Origin: Paenibacillus xylanexedens
Lineage (GTDB): Bacteria > Bacillota > Bacilli > Paenibacillales > Paenibacillaceae
Direction of reading: 5' to 3'
Assembly: GCF_001908275.1 (NCBI RefSeq)
Contig: NZ_CP018620.1
Coordinates: forward strand, 4,898,001 to 4,962,000
DNA length: 64,000 bases
The notes beneath the pieces are model-generated. The model did no database searches, was not told the DNA's origin, and saw only the letters and a list, made by a program, of their open reading frames with translations. Below are positions 53,177 through 60,763 of this stretch, in pieces (positions within the stretch are counted from its first letter, which is position 1; the number at the start of each line of letters is the position of its first letter). A program made the translations under genes and the position numbers.

Positions 53177-54415
53177 ATGCAAACTTTAACCAACAACCGC
53201 TTCATAGCCGGAAAAGGGATTAAGTTGATTGACGATTCAGGTGTTGAATACCTGGATGGCGTGTCGGGAACATTCAATCTGTCACTGGGCTATAATCACC
53301 CACATGTTGTCAGCAAAATTCAGGAACAAGTCGGCAATCTGACGCATATGTCTTCCTCCTTCACCGAACCGTACGTAAATGAAGTACTTGATCACTTAAT
53401 CGAATATGCTCCAGACGACATTAATGCCGGATGGATGCGGGATATCACTGGTTCAACTGCCAACGAATGTGCAACCAAAATTGCACAGAAGTATACCGAA
53501 TCAACAGACATCATCAGCCTGTATCTGTCCCATCATGGGCAGACCCAATTTGCCACCGGGATTTCGGGGAATGCCTTCCGGCGGAAACGCTTCCCCAATT
53601 CGGCTGTGGCTAACGCTGTCCATGTACCTGCCCCATACTGTTATCGCTGCCCATTCAAATCCTCAAATGGAGACTGCGACTATCAATGCGTTGAAGCTAT
53701 ATCTGATGCGATAGAATATGCAAGTTCTGGCTCAGTTGCCTGCATGATTATCGAACCTATTCTCGGGAATGGCGGCAATATCATCCCTCCCGCCGGATAT
53801 TTCAAACGTCTGCGTAAACTGTGTGATGAGTACAATATTATTCTTATTGCCGACGAAGTACAGACAGGCATCGGTCGTACCGGAACCATGTTCGCTAGCG
53901 AACTGTTTGATATCCAGCCTGATATGATTACCCTTGCAAAAGGTCTTGGTGGGATCGGCGTGCCTGTTGCTGCGGTATTAATGCAATCCCGGCTGAATGT
54001 GCTCGAAAAGCACGAACATTCCTTCACCTCAGGAAGCAATCTGATCTCCGTAACTGCTGCCAAATCCACCTTGGAAGTGGTATCCGAACCCGGGTTTCTG
54101 GATGCGGTGAAACGCAAAGGTGAAATTTTGGGTGAGTTGCTGCATGAATTGGCTATGAAATACCCAAGTATCGGTGAAGCTCGTGGTGTTGGGTTAATGT
54201 GGGGGTTGGAGATTGTAGGTGACGGTAATGAACCGGATACACTCAAAACCAATGCCATTGTTGACCGTGCTTTTACAGATGAGCATCTAATCTTGAGAAG
54301 TTCAAGATATGGATTTGGCAACGTTGTTAAGGTTCGGCCTTCCCTCACCACAACTGAAGACGAACTGGTTGAGATTGTAGAGCGGCTGGATTCAGTGCTC
54401 GCCAGCGTTAATTAA
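53177..54415 (+). CDS. class III PLP-dependent aminotransferase
   Basis: 412 residues. LDGVSGTFNLSLGYNHPHV at the N-terminus, PLP-binding Asp226 in ADEVQTGIGRTG, Schiff-base Lys255 in TLAKGLGG, HSFTSGSNLISVTAA, and the carboxylate-binding Arg region VKVRPSL. A cysteine cluster YCYRCPF...CDYQC (154-171) is typical of the GABA/alanine-glyoxylate-like branch. It moves an amino group between an amine or amino acid and a ketone or aldehyde; the acceptor is unknown. GGAGG precedes the ATG. 89 bp after the MFS gene. Confidence 0.93.
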   Translation: MQTLTNNRFIAGKGIKLIDDSGVEYLDGVSGTFNLSLGYNHPHVVSKIQEQVGNLTHMSSSFTEPYVNEVLDHLIEYAPDDINAGWMRDITGSTANECATKIAQKYTESTDIISLYLSHHGQTQFATGISGNAFRRKRFPNSAVANAVHVPAPYCYRCPFKSSNGDCDYQCVEAISDAIEYASSGSVACMIIEPILGNGGNIIPPAGYFKRLRKLCDEYNIILIADEVQTGIGRTGTMFASELFDIQPDMITLAKGLGGIGVPVAAVLMQSRLNVLEKHEHSFTSGSNLISVTAAKSTLEVVSEPGFLDAVKRKGEILGELLHELAMKYPSIGEARGVGLMWGLEIVGDGNEPDTLKTNAIVDRAFTDEHLILRSSRYGFGNVVKVRPSLTTTEDELVEIVERLDSVLASVN

Positions 54416-54419
54416 AACA

Positions 54420-54640
54420 TTTCAATGCAACTGTTCGAAGTGGTCGTTTCGGTTACGAATCGTTCTTATGATCGCTGTTATCCACGTATTTTCTTGATTT
54501 CCCTTTCCCAAGGGAAAAATCCATTGATAGCATATGCTTCCGAAGCAGCTTTCTTTCAGAAAGCTTTGAGGCGAACACTTCGCTTCTCCAGAATCGATTT
54601 CGTCCCCTTCACTACTTTCGTATCTTGTCTGAAACTGTTT
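54420..54640. repeat. intergenic element with four adjacent small hairpins
   Basis: Within about 85 bp lie four perfect small dyads in a row: TTCCCTT/AAGGGAA (54499-54516), GCTTC/GAAGC (54536-54546), AGCTTTC/GAAAGCT (54547-54565) and GCGAA/TTCGC (54571-54583). An open frame through it has no ribosome binding site. It looks like a structured intergenic repeat or an RNA processing element between the aminotransferase and dehydrogenase genes. I have an uncertain memory of similar intergenic repeats in Paenibacillus. Confidence 0.45.
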
Positions 54641-54691
54641 TAAGATGAATCGCTATATTTATATTTTATATAATTACAAGGAGGTTATATC

Positions 54692-55741
54692 ATGCTTGCA
54701 TTGGTATACAAATCGGCCTGGGATGTGGCGCTTGAGGAACGGCCTGTTCCGGAAATTACAAGAGATAATCAGGTGTTGGTTCGTATTCGGGCGACAGGTG
54801 TATGTGGTACCGATCTCGGTATTGTCAGCGGCAAATATCATGCAGTTCCTTCTGTCATTCTCGGTCATGAGTCTGCCGGGGAAGTCATTGAAGTTGGCTC
54901 TGCGGTTACGACATTACAACCGGGCGACCGTGTTGTAGTCGACCCTACCTACTATTGCGGACAATGTGACATGTGCAGAACAGGCAGACAAAATCATTGC
55001 ACACACAAGTCTGTTACCGAGACAGGTGTAAGTGCTGACGGAACATTTACAGATTATTACGTGACCGAGGATCGTTTTTTGTACAAATTGAAGGATCATG
55101 TGAGCTATGAAGAAGCAACTTTGACGGAACCACTCAGCTGTATGCTGACCGGGATTAATCAGATTCATCTACTGCCGAATTTCAGAACAATCATCCTCGG
55201 TGCAGGCCCGATTGGCATTCTGTACAGCTACGCGCTCGCTTCGAAGGGGGTTACCGGCTGTCTGGTCGACATCTCCGAAGAGCGATTAGCCATTGCCGGT
55301 TCCATTGCACCTGATCGTTGGGAAGTTCATTCATCCTTCGAAAATGCCATAGAATCACTGTCACCCGAAACCCATCAGGTAGATATGATTGTTGATACAA
55401 CGGGCGTTGTGGGCACACAAGTACTTTCCCAGCTCGCTAGCGGCGGTTATCTGATGCTGGTTGGTCTGAGAGATGGAAACACATCCTTCAATCCCAAGGA
55501 AGTTGTGGACCGCAGTCTGAAAATTATTGGTTCCATCGATTCTCTGGGAACATTTGCAACCGCACATTATATGATTGAACAAGGGATTATTCCGGCAAAA
55601 AAAATCATCACCCACTCCTTCCCGTTGGAGGATTACGAAGAAGCATTCCGCACACTTGGCTGCGATATTCAGGGACGCACACTTCAAGCCTCATCACATG
55701 CCATTAAAGTTGTGCTGCAATCCAGCGGTTCCAGTTTCTAA
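54692..55741 (+). CDS. zinc-dependent alcohol dehydrogenase (MDR family)
   Basis: 349 residues. Catalytic zinc ligands Cys38 (GVCGTD), His59 (GHES) and a downstream Glu in LTEPLSC; structural zinc cysteines 89, 92, 95 and 103 in CGQCDMCRTGRQNHC; Rossmann fingerprint GAGPIGILYSYAL. The pattern matches sorbitol/threonine-dehydrogenase-like polyol dehydrogenases, so it probably oxidises a secondary alcohol of a sugar, polyol or cyclitol. AAGGAGG lies before the ATG. Between the aminotransferase and the HAD phosphatase genes. Confidence 0.93.
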   Translation: MLALVYKSAWDVALEERPVPEITRDNQVLVRIRATGVCGTDLGIVSGKYHAVPSVILGHESAGEVIEVGSAVTTLQPGDRVVVDPTYYCGQCDMCRTGRQNHCTHKSVTETGVSADGTFTDYYVTEDRFLYKLKDHVSYEEATLTEPLSCMLTGINQIHLLPNFRTIILGAGPIGILYSYALASKGVTGCLVDISEERLAIAGSIAPDRWEVHSSFENAIESLSPETHQVDMIVDTTGVVGTQVLSQLASGGYLMLVGLRDGNTSFNPKEVVDRSLKIIGSIDSLGTFATAHYMIEQGIIPAKKIITHSFPLEDYEEAFRTLGCDIQGRTLQASSHAIKVVLQSSGSSF

Positions 55742-55812
55742 AGTGGAAGGTTAACCATGAAAGGACTACATTAGAGATATATGTATACACAATCCTGGAG
55801 GAGGAATACAAC

Positions 55813-56550
55813 ATGGCAGTAAACAAAGAATCTAACGGACTGGGAGCGCCCAATGATGACATCATTCAAGCGGTCATTTTTGACATGGATGGTGTACTAA
55901 TTGACAGCGAACCGATTTATTTCGAGATTGAGCGCAGCTCTTTTACCCATTTTGGAGCAAGGGTGACTGATGAAGAACATCATAACTATGTAGGAGTTAC
56001 GCTGGAATCCATGTGGCAGCAAGTATTGGACAAACATCAGCTGACAGCTACGCTGGAAGAAATATTTGCTTATCATCAGCATAATGTGATGCAAACGATG
56101 CTCGCCCATTCGAATCTGACGGCAATGCCTTCCGTGGAACGCTGGTTAAGCTGGCTGCATGAGCAACATATACCCATAGCCGTTGCTTCTTCCTCTCCAC
56201 GTGCACTGATTGATTTGATCATGGACAAAACCGGACTTGGGCGATACTTTGAGGTACGGATGACCGGAGAGGAAGTCGCGAGTGGCAAGCCAGCACCGGA
56301 TATTTTCCTGACCACTGCTGAGATGATTGGTGCATCCCCTTCGAATTGTCTGGTGATCGAGGACTCGCGCAATGGTGTCCAAGCCGCCAAAAGTGCAGGC
56401 ATGCGATGCATCGGATATCGCAATCCGGGATCAGGCAATCAGGACTTGTCCAAAGCCGATCTTCAGATTTCCAGTTACGATGAGTTATGGACATTAAAGG
56501 ATACACTGCCCTTTGAAGGCAGATTGCCAAGCTTGTCAAAGTTTCGCTGA
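55813..56550 (+). CDS. HAD-IA phosphatase/phosphoglucomutase-like hydrolase
   Basis: 245 residues. Motif I FDMDGVLIDSEP (nucleophile Asp24, acid Asp26), an alpha-helical cap (30-105), motif II SSSPRA, motif III Lys in GKPAPDIF, motif IV EDSRNGVQAAKSAGM. This is the beta-phosphoglucomutase/2-deoxyglucose-6-phosphatase-like group acting on sugar phosphates. GGAGGAGG precedes the ATG. From base 55917 the gene is part of a segment duplicated at 58769; this is the complete copy. Confidence 0.93.
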   Translation: MAVNKESNGLGAPNDDIIQAVIFDMDGVLIDSEPIYFEIERSSFTHFGARVTDEEHHNYVGVTLESMWQQVLDKHQLTATLEEIFAYHQHNVMQTMLAHSNLTAMPSVERWLSWLHEQHIPIAVASSSPRALIDLIMDKTGLGRYFEVRMTGEEVASGKPAPDIFLTTAEMIGASPSNCLVIEDSRNGVQAAKSAGMRCIGYRNPGSGNQDLSKADLQISSYDELWTLKDTLPFEGRLPSLSKFR

Positions 56551-56601
56551 GAAGATTGTAATAAAAAGATCATAATTTCGGAATGTATTTAGAAAAAAAA
56601 C

Positions 56602-56646
56602 AACCCAAACGGCTTCAATTCATTTGAATTGGAGCTGTTTGGGTTT
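56602..56646. terminator. bidirectional terminator between HAD and yjfB-like genes, copy 1
   Basis: AACCCAAACGGCTTCAATTC pairs with the following GAATTGGAGCTGTTTGGGTT through about 20 bp with G-U pairs. A run on the left, T run on the right. Serves two convergent genes. Confidence 0.88.
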
Positions 56647-56693
56647 TGCTTGCTGCAATGGGTGTTACATAAGAACACATGCTGTAATTTCAA

Positions 56694-56876
56694 CTAAACC
56701 GAAAGATCGAGACTTCTACCCAGATTGGGATGAGGAGCAGGCATTGACTTCAACATTTCCGCCATCTGCTGGCCTTGCTGCTGTGCCATGTCTTTTGTAA
56801 TCGACATCACTTGCAAGCTTGCCGACTGCACTACTGAAGCTTGGCTCATCGCCATTGATAATGCTGCAATATCCAA
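56694..56876 (-). CDS. YjfB-like putative motility protein, copy 1 (weakened start)
   Basis: 60 residues, beginning (M)DIAALSMAMSQASVVQSASL, then QVMSITKDMAQQQGQQMAEML, with a short hydrophobic C-terminus. It belongs to the small YjfB family, annotated as putative motility proteins, of unknown mechanism. Compared with copy 2, the start ATG has become TTG and the ribosome binding site AAAGGAG has become AAAGAAG, so expression should be poor. Only one residue near the C-terminus (Arg for Gly) differs. Confidence 0.7.
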   Translation of the reverse strand: MDIAALSMAMSQASVVQSASLQVMSITKDMAQQQGQQMAEMLKSMPAPHPNLGRSLDLSV

Positions 56877-57040
56877 GTTCTACACTTCTTTCGCTGTCTG
56901 ATCACATAGATGTACTTATTATAAGTCGGACAGTGATGAGAAAATGTTGAACAAAGCAGATCAAGCAAATAATTACCTGTTATGGCTGTTAGCTTCATGC
57001 TATAGTCTTAAGGTAAAAAAAATTAAAGGAGAGACTTGTA

Positions 57041-58147
57041 ATGAAGGGTTTTAAGGAATTGATCTGTATTTTTATTAGTTTTAGTTTACTGTTCTTATTA
57101 CTTCCGCCTTACACGTTAGCGGCTGGTAATCCCCTAACTGAGTCCTACCGTGATATTGAATACACTATATTTATTGATGGAAAGCTTGCGAGTTCCAAAG
57201 ATCAAGCATATCTCGCGGATAATGGTACCATATACATACCCATCAAAATGTTCAAACAAATCGGTTCACTTATTGCTGTAGGAAATGGATTTGAAGTCAA
57301 AACCAAACTAAAGAAAGAACAAGTAAGTAAGAAAGATACCATATTGTACAAAGGAATAACCTACATATCATTCGAGAAGTTTCTAAAGATTTCCGGTTAC
57401 TCAGGCAGGAATGAAGATAATTTAATGGTAGCATTTATATGGGGAGACGAGGACGGAGCAACACGGACTAAGAAATTAATGAACGGAGTCCTTAGTGTTC
57501 CCAAAGCATATCGTTCCGTTTTTGGATCAAAAGTATACTCATATGCACTAGATCAACCTGGCTGGATCGTCAGCATGACCCAACTTTATCAACTCACGGA
57601 AGTAACTATACAATCAGCAAATGGAAAGACCGTCACAGAATACATATATAAGGACATTGGATTTTCGAATTTTTGTTATTATTTTGATTACGAATATTTC
57701 ATACATATCGCTTTTAAGGGGGGCGAATATTGGGCTAACAAAAATAATTTACCTTCTTCAAATCCGCTTTATCATTTAGAAAAAATAAAAATTCTTTCCG
57801 TTGATATTAAAAAAAATAATGTAATTGTGAAAGCCAAAAGAGCTAGTGGGAAGTCGATTACGTTCAAGTTGCCTGTTACAGACGATCCAAATGAATTTAT
57901 TAATGGGTTGTTCTATGACAGTGACCCTAAAAAAGATTACCCAGGCTGGTCTTCAAACGTCTGGAAACTTATTAGTCAGCAAAAGATCAAATTAGGGATG
58001 ACGTTTAATCAAGTGTTACTTTCTTGGGGGAGTCCAAACAGCACCAGTAACTCTACTAGTTCATTAGGTTCTATTGATATTTGGGTCTATGGAAATACCT
58101 ACGTAACCTTCTACAATGGACAGATATATTCATGGTCCGATTACTAA
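57041..58147 (+). CDS. secreted protein with copper-amine-oxidase-N-like (stalk) domain and BamE-like C-terminal motif
   Basis: 368 residues. Signal peptide to about residue 28 (LLPPYTLAA). Residues 35-125 show two beta-rich repeats (YTIFIDGKLASSKDQAYL, GTIYIPIKMFKQIG, GITYISFEKFLKISGYS), like the 'copper amine oxidase N-terminal' domains frequent on Paenibacillus exported proteins. The middle is unrecognised. The C-terminus KIKLGMTFNQVLLSWGSPN..., then VYGNTYVTFYNGQI, resembles the SmpA/BamE 'GMT..qV...wG.P' fold. AAAGGAG precedes the ATG. It lies between the two copies of the duplication. Confidence 0.72.
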   Translation: MKGFKELICIFISFSLLFLLLPPYTLAAGNPLTESYRDIEYTIFIDGKLASSKDQAYLADNGTIYIPIKMFKQIGSLIAVGNGFEVKTKLKKEQVSKKDTILYKGITYISFEKFLKISGYSGRNEDNLMVAFIWGDEDGATRTKKLMNGVLSVPKAYRSVFGSKVYSYALDQPGWIVSMTQLYQLTEVTIQSANGKTVTEYIYKDIGFSNFCYYFDYEYFIHIAFKGGEYWANKNNLPSSNPLYHLEKIKILSVDIKKNNVIVKAKRASGKSITFKLPVTDDPNEFINGLFYDSDPKKDYPGWSSNVWKLISQQKIKLGMTFNQVLLSWGSPNSTSNSTSSLGSIDIWVYGNTYVTFYNGQIYSWSDY

Positions 58148-58152
58148 AATTC

Positions 58153-58180
58153 GAGAGCAACTAGGTTGCTCTCTTTTTAT
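58153..58180 (+). terminator. terminator after the stalk-domain gene
   Basis: GAGAGCAAC TA GGTTGCTCTC followed by TTTTTATT, starting 6 bp after the stop. Confidence 0.9.
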
Positions 58181-58203
58181 TAGCTGTTCATTAGTGAATC
58201 AAC

Positions 58204-58768
58204 TTACCCTTCAATCAATCCATACTTCACAAAACTATGATACAATCCATCTTCCTCTACTGTTCCAGTAATAACATCTGCAATGGCTTTCAGTCCAGGC
58301 TTTGCATTCCCCATGGCAATTCCGATATTACAAAATTCCAACATCTCGGCATCATTCATGCCATCACCGATGGCGAATGTATCTTCTAGGGACATGCCTA
58401 AATACTTCAGCAGATCGGCGATCGCAATCGCTTTGTGAATGCCAGGGATCATCAGTTCACCACTTCCTTCACCAAAGATCGGCACAGTGCACTGAATGAC
58501 TTCGAATTTTCCTTCAAACTCTTGTTTGATCCGCTCAAACGGGAGGGCTAGGCTCTCCAGGAAACATACACTGTTCACATCATCCTTATACAGGTCGGCC
58601 TCTCCATACGTTAATCCGGCAATAAACGGGTGCGGTTTCAGCTCCTTCTTCTCTCTGGCTACAGGGTCATTTTCCACATCACCATAGATGCGGCGTTCCA
58701 GGTGAGGTTGAAGATTGCTACTCGCATACAGAGCCGAATTGGATTCAAGGTAGAAGTCAATGCCGTTT
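58204..58768 (-). pseudogene. HAD-IIB (Cof-type) hydrolase, 5'-truncated
   Basis: The minus-strand frame runs from the duplication junction at 58768 (NGIDFYLESNSALYASSNL) to a stop at 58204. The visible part contains the Cof cap end and the C-terminal motif IV: GDGMNDAEMLEFCNIGIAMGNAKPGLKAIAD. The N-terminal half with the catalytic DxD is missing, replaced by the copy-2 HAD-IA sequence. A GTG at 58677 could start a shorter frame but cannot restore activity. Confidence 0.85.
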
Positions 58769-59402
58769 TTATTTCGAGATTGAGCGTAGCTCCTTTGCCC
58801 ATTTTGGAACAGTGATGACGGAAGAAGAACACCACACTTATGTTCGCGTTACGCTGAAGTCCATGTGGCAACAAGTATTGGACAAACATCAACTGACCGC
58901 TACGCTAGAAGAAGTATTTGCTTATCATCAGCATAATGTGATGCAAACGATGCTCGCCCATCCCAACTTAACGGCAATGCCTTCCGTAGAAAACTGGTTA
59001 AGCTGGCTGCATGAGCAACACGTACCAATAGCCGTTGCTTCTTCCTCTCCACGTGCACTGATTGATCTGATCATGGACAAAACCGGACTTGGGCAATACT
59101 TTGAGGTGCGAATGACAGGTGAGGAAGTTACAAACGGCAAGCCGGCACCAGATATTTTCCTGACCACAGCTGAGATGATTGGTGCATCCCCGTCGAATTG
59201 TCTGGTCATCGAGGACTCGCGCAATGGTGTTCAGGCCGCCAAAAGTGCAGGCATGCGCTGCATCGGATATCGTAATCCGGGATCAGGCAACCAGGACTTG
59301 TCCAAAGCCGATCTTCAGATTTCCAGTTACGATGAGTTATGGACATTGAAGGATACACTGCCCTTTGAAGGCAGATTGCCAAGCTTGTCAAAGATTCGCT
59401 GA
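58769..59402 (+). pseudogene. HAD-IA hydrolase, 5'-truncated duplicate
   Basis: In-frame copy of residues 36 to the end of the gene at 55813, including SSSPRA, GKPAPDIF and EDSRNGVQAAKSAGM, but lacking motif I (FDMDG), so it cannot be catalytic. A GTG/ATG pair at 58812-58817 has no ribosome binding site. The C-terminal half is nearly identical to the parent, which suggests the duplication is fairly recent. Confidence 0.9.
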
Positions 59403-59454
59403 GAAGATCGTAATAAAAAGATCGTAATTTCGGAATGAGTATTCAGAAAAAAAC

Positions 59455-59498
59455 AACCCAAACGGCTTCAATTCATTCGAATTGAGCCGTTTGGGTTT
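59455..59498. terminator. bidirectional terminator, copy 2
   Basis: AACCCAAACGGCTTCAATTC pairs with GAATTGAGCCGTTTGGGTT; one bulged base, with fewer G-U pairs than in copy 1. Confidence 0.88.
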
Positions 59499-59545
59499 TG
59501 CTTGCTGCAATGGGTGTTACATGAGGACACATGCTGTAATTTCAA

Positions 59546-59728
59546 CTAAACCGAAAGATCGAGACTTCCACCCAGATTGGGATGAGGAGCAGGCATTGAC
59601 TTCAACATTTCCGCCATCTGCTGGCCTTGCTGCTGTGCCATGTCTTTCGTAATCGACATCACTTGCAAGCTTGCCGACTGCACTACTGAAGCTTGGCTCA
59701 TCGCCATTGATAATGCTGCAATATCCAT
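59546..59728 (-). CDS. YjfB-like putative motility protein, copy 2 (intact start)
   Basis: 60 residues, nearly identical to the product at 56694, with an ATG at 59728 and AAAGGAG at proper spacing. This is the likely expressed copy. Small YjfB-family proteins have a conserved MDIAALS...Q....V...V...K...QQ pattern and no known enzyme activity. Confidence 0.85.
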   Translation of the reverse strand: MDIAALSMAMSQASVVQSASLQVMSITKDMAQQQGQQMAEMLKSMPAPHPNLGGSLDLSV

Positions 59729-59838
59729 GTTCTGCACTCCTTTCACTTTCTGATTACATAGATGTACTTATTATATATCGGTTAGAAGGGAGGAATTGTT
59801 AAAAGGACGATGAAAATGTATACGGGAATCCATTCCAT

Positions 59839-60360
59839 TCATTCATACCCTCCCTCAGCTTCAGGCAATTCCTTATAGGCTTCTTTCGTTTCAACGATCT
59901 GTTGAATGAACTTCCGCAGTTTCAACAGCTGATCTGCCTCGCTTGTGACATCACAATGTTGATCCGACCACGTAAGAGACTTCATTTCTCCATCTACAGT
60001 AATTTTCCAGTTATCTTCATTATAAGGTATTTTTGAACAGTTTGAACCGGTAAAAGCGACATCCTTCATCCCCATCACGTTCATCTCATACATCTTTTTA
60101 TAGATGCTGTGCATCTCTTCTGTGGTTAAGGTAATATCTGCCGTGGCCGTTCCTTTATTAATGAGGTCCTTAACAACCTGATCCTCATAGCTGTTTATTT
60201 CATTTTTGGTCACTTCACCATATCCAAAACGAACCATGAAATTAAAATCCCCAGGCATTTCTTGGGGCATAGAATTGGCGATAGGAGGCTGATTTGTTTT
60301 CCAACTGCAACCGCTGGTGATACACAATATTATGATGAAAATTATACATAATCGTTTCAT
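59839..60360 (-). CDS. small lipoprotein of unknown function
   Basis: 173 residues from the ATG at 60360 with AAGGGG upstream. Signal peptide II with lipobox ITSGC. The mature protein has FMVRFGYGEVTKNEINSYED and LTTEEMHSIYKKMYEMNVMG, ending in a Glu-rich tail. Two cysteines (in GSNCSK and DQHCDV) could form a disulfide. It resembles uncharacterised Bacillus/Paenibacillus lipoproteins; no domain recognised. Transcribed in the same direction as the NRPS, but 400 bp and a terminator separate them. Confidence 0.8.
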   Translation of the reverse strand: MKRLCIIFIIILCITSGCSWKTNQPPIANSMPQEMPGDFNFMVRFGYGEVTKNEINSYEDQVVKDLINKGTATADITLTTEEMHSIYKKMYEMNVMGMKDVAFTGSNCSKIPYNEDNWKITVDGEMKSLTWSDQHCDVTSEADQLLKLRKFIQQIVETKEAYKELPEAEGGYE

Positions 60361-60456
60361 CTCCACACCCCTTAAGTATGTTCTCCATACCTCCTAGACG
60401 GGAATAGCCTCATTTTGTTGCTCAGCCGGAGGCTATCCAAACAAACGGAGCAATAA

Positions 60457-60505
60457 AAAGGGGCGTCCCATAAGTCATGAGCATGACTGAGGACACCCCT
60501 TATTA
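60457..60505 (-). terminator. terminator between NRPS and lipoprotein genes
   Basis: AAGGGGCGTCC (60459-60469) pairs with GGACACCCCTT (60491-60501) with an inner AGTCATGAGCATGACT hairpin. On the minus strand it ends in TTTTTATTG. Confidence 0.85.
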
Positions 60506-60570
60506 AAGTTATTTTATTCTAATGAACCTGGCACACGCTATTCACTCTGATTTGCACAGGTCTGTGGTGT

Positions 60571-60660
60571 AACGAATCACAGAGACGTTATTTCATCGAT
60601 TGGGTCGTTTTTTAGGATCTGACACCCTGATATGATGAAATAACGTTACTGAGGTTCGTT
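60571..60660. repeat. palindromic intergenic element with 27-bp inverted arms
   Basis: The left arm AACGAATCACAGAGACGTTA...TTTCATC (60571-60597) and the reverse complement of the right arm (60634-60660) agree at 23 of 27 positions. The loop is 36 bp. No gene inside. A MITE-like or palindromic repeat, located between the NRPS stop and its terminator. Confidence 0.65.
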
Positions 60661-60763
60661 AAAGATTGCTATTCACGTCGATCTACCTCTTAAGACGCGT
60701 CAGATTCGTTAGCGCTTTGAGTGAGGAGAAAACTCACTTTTGGAGCGGCCCATTACTTGTCCA

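Larger units (their letters stand above)
55917..56923 (+). repeat. 1007-bp direct duplication, copy 1
   Basis: Runs from codon 36 of the HAD gene through its stop, a hairpin and the yjfB-like gene. It matches 58769-59775 at a constant offset of 2852 bp with scattered substitutions and compensating one-base indels. Both ends are sharp by eye. Confidence 0.9.
58769..59775 (+). repeat. 1007-bp direct duplication, copy 2
   Basis: Partner of 55917-56923. Its left edge is the breakpoint inside the HAD-IIB gene; its right edge lies just upstream of the second yjfB-like gene's promoter region. Confidence 0.9.

Noticed and set aside
53683..54351. 222-codon antisense frame within the aminotransferase gene
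   Set aside because: The aminotransferase frame has all active-site residues; the antisense frame has no start signal and no domain.
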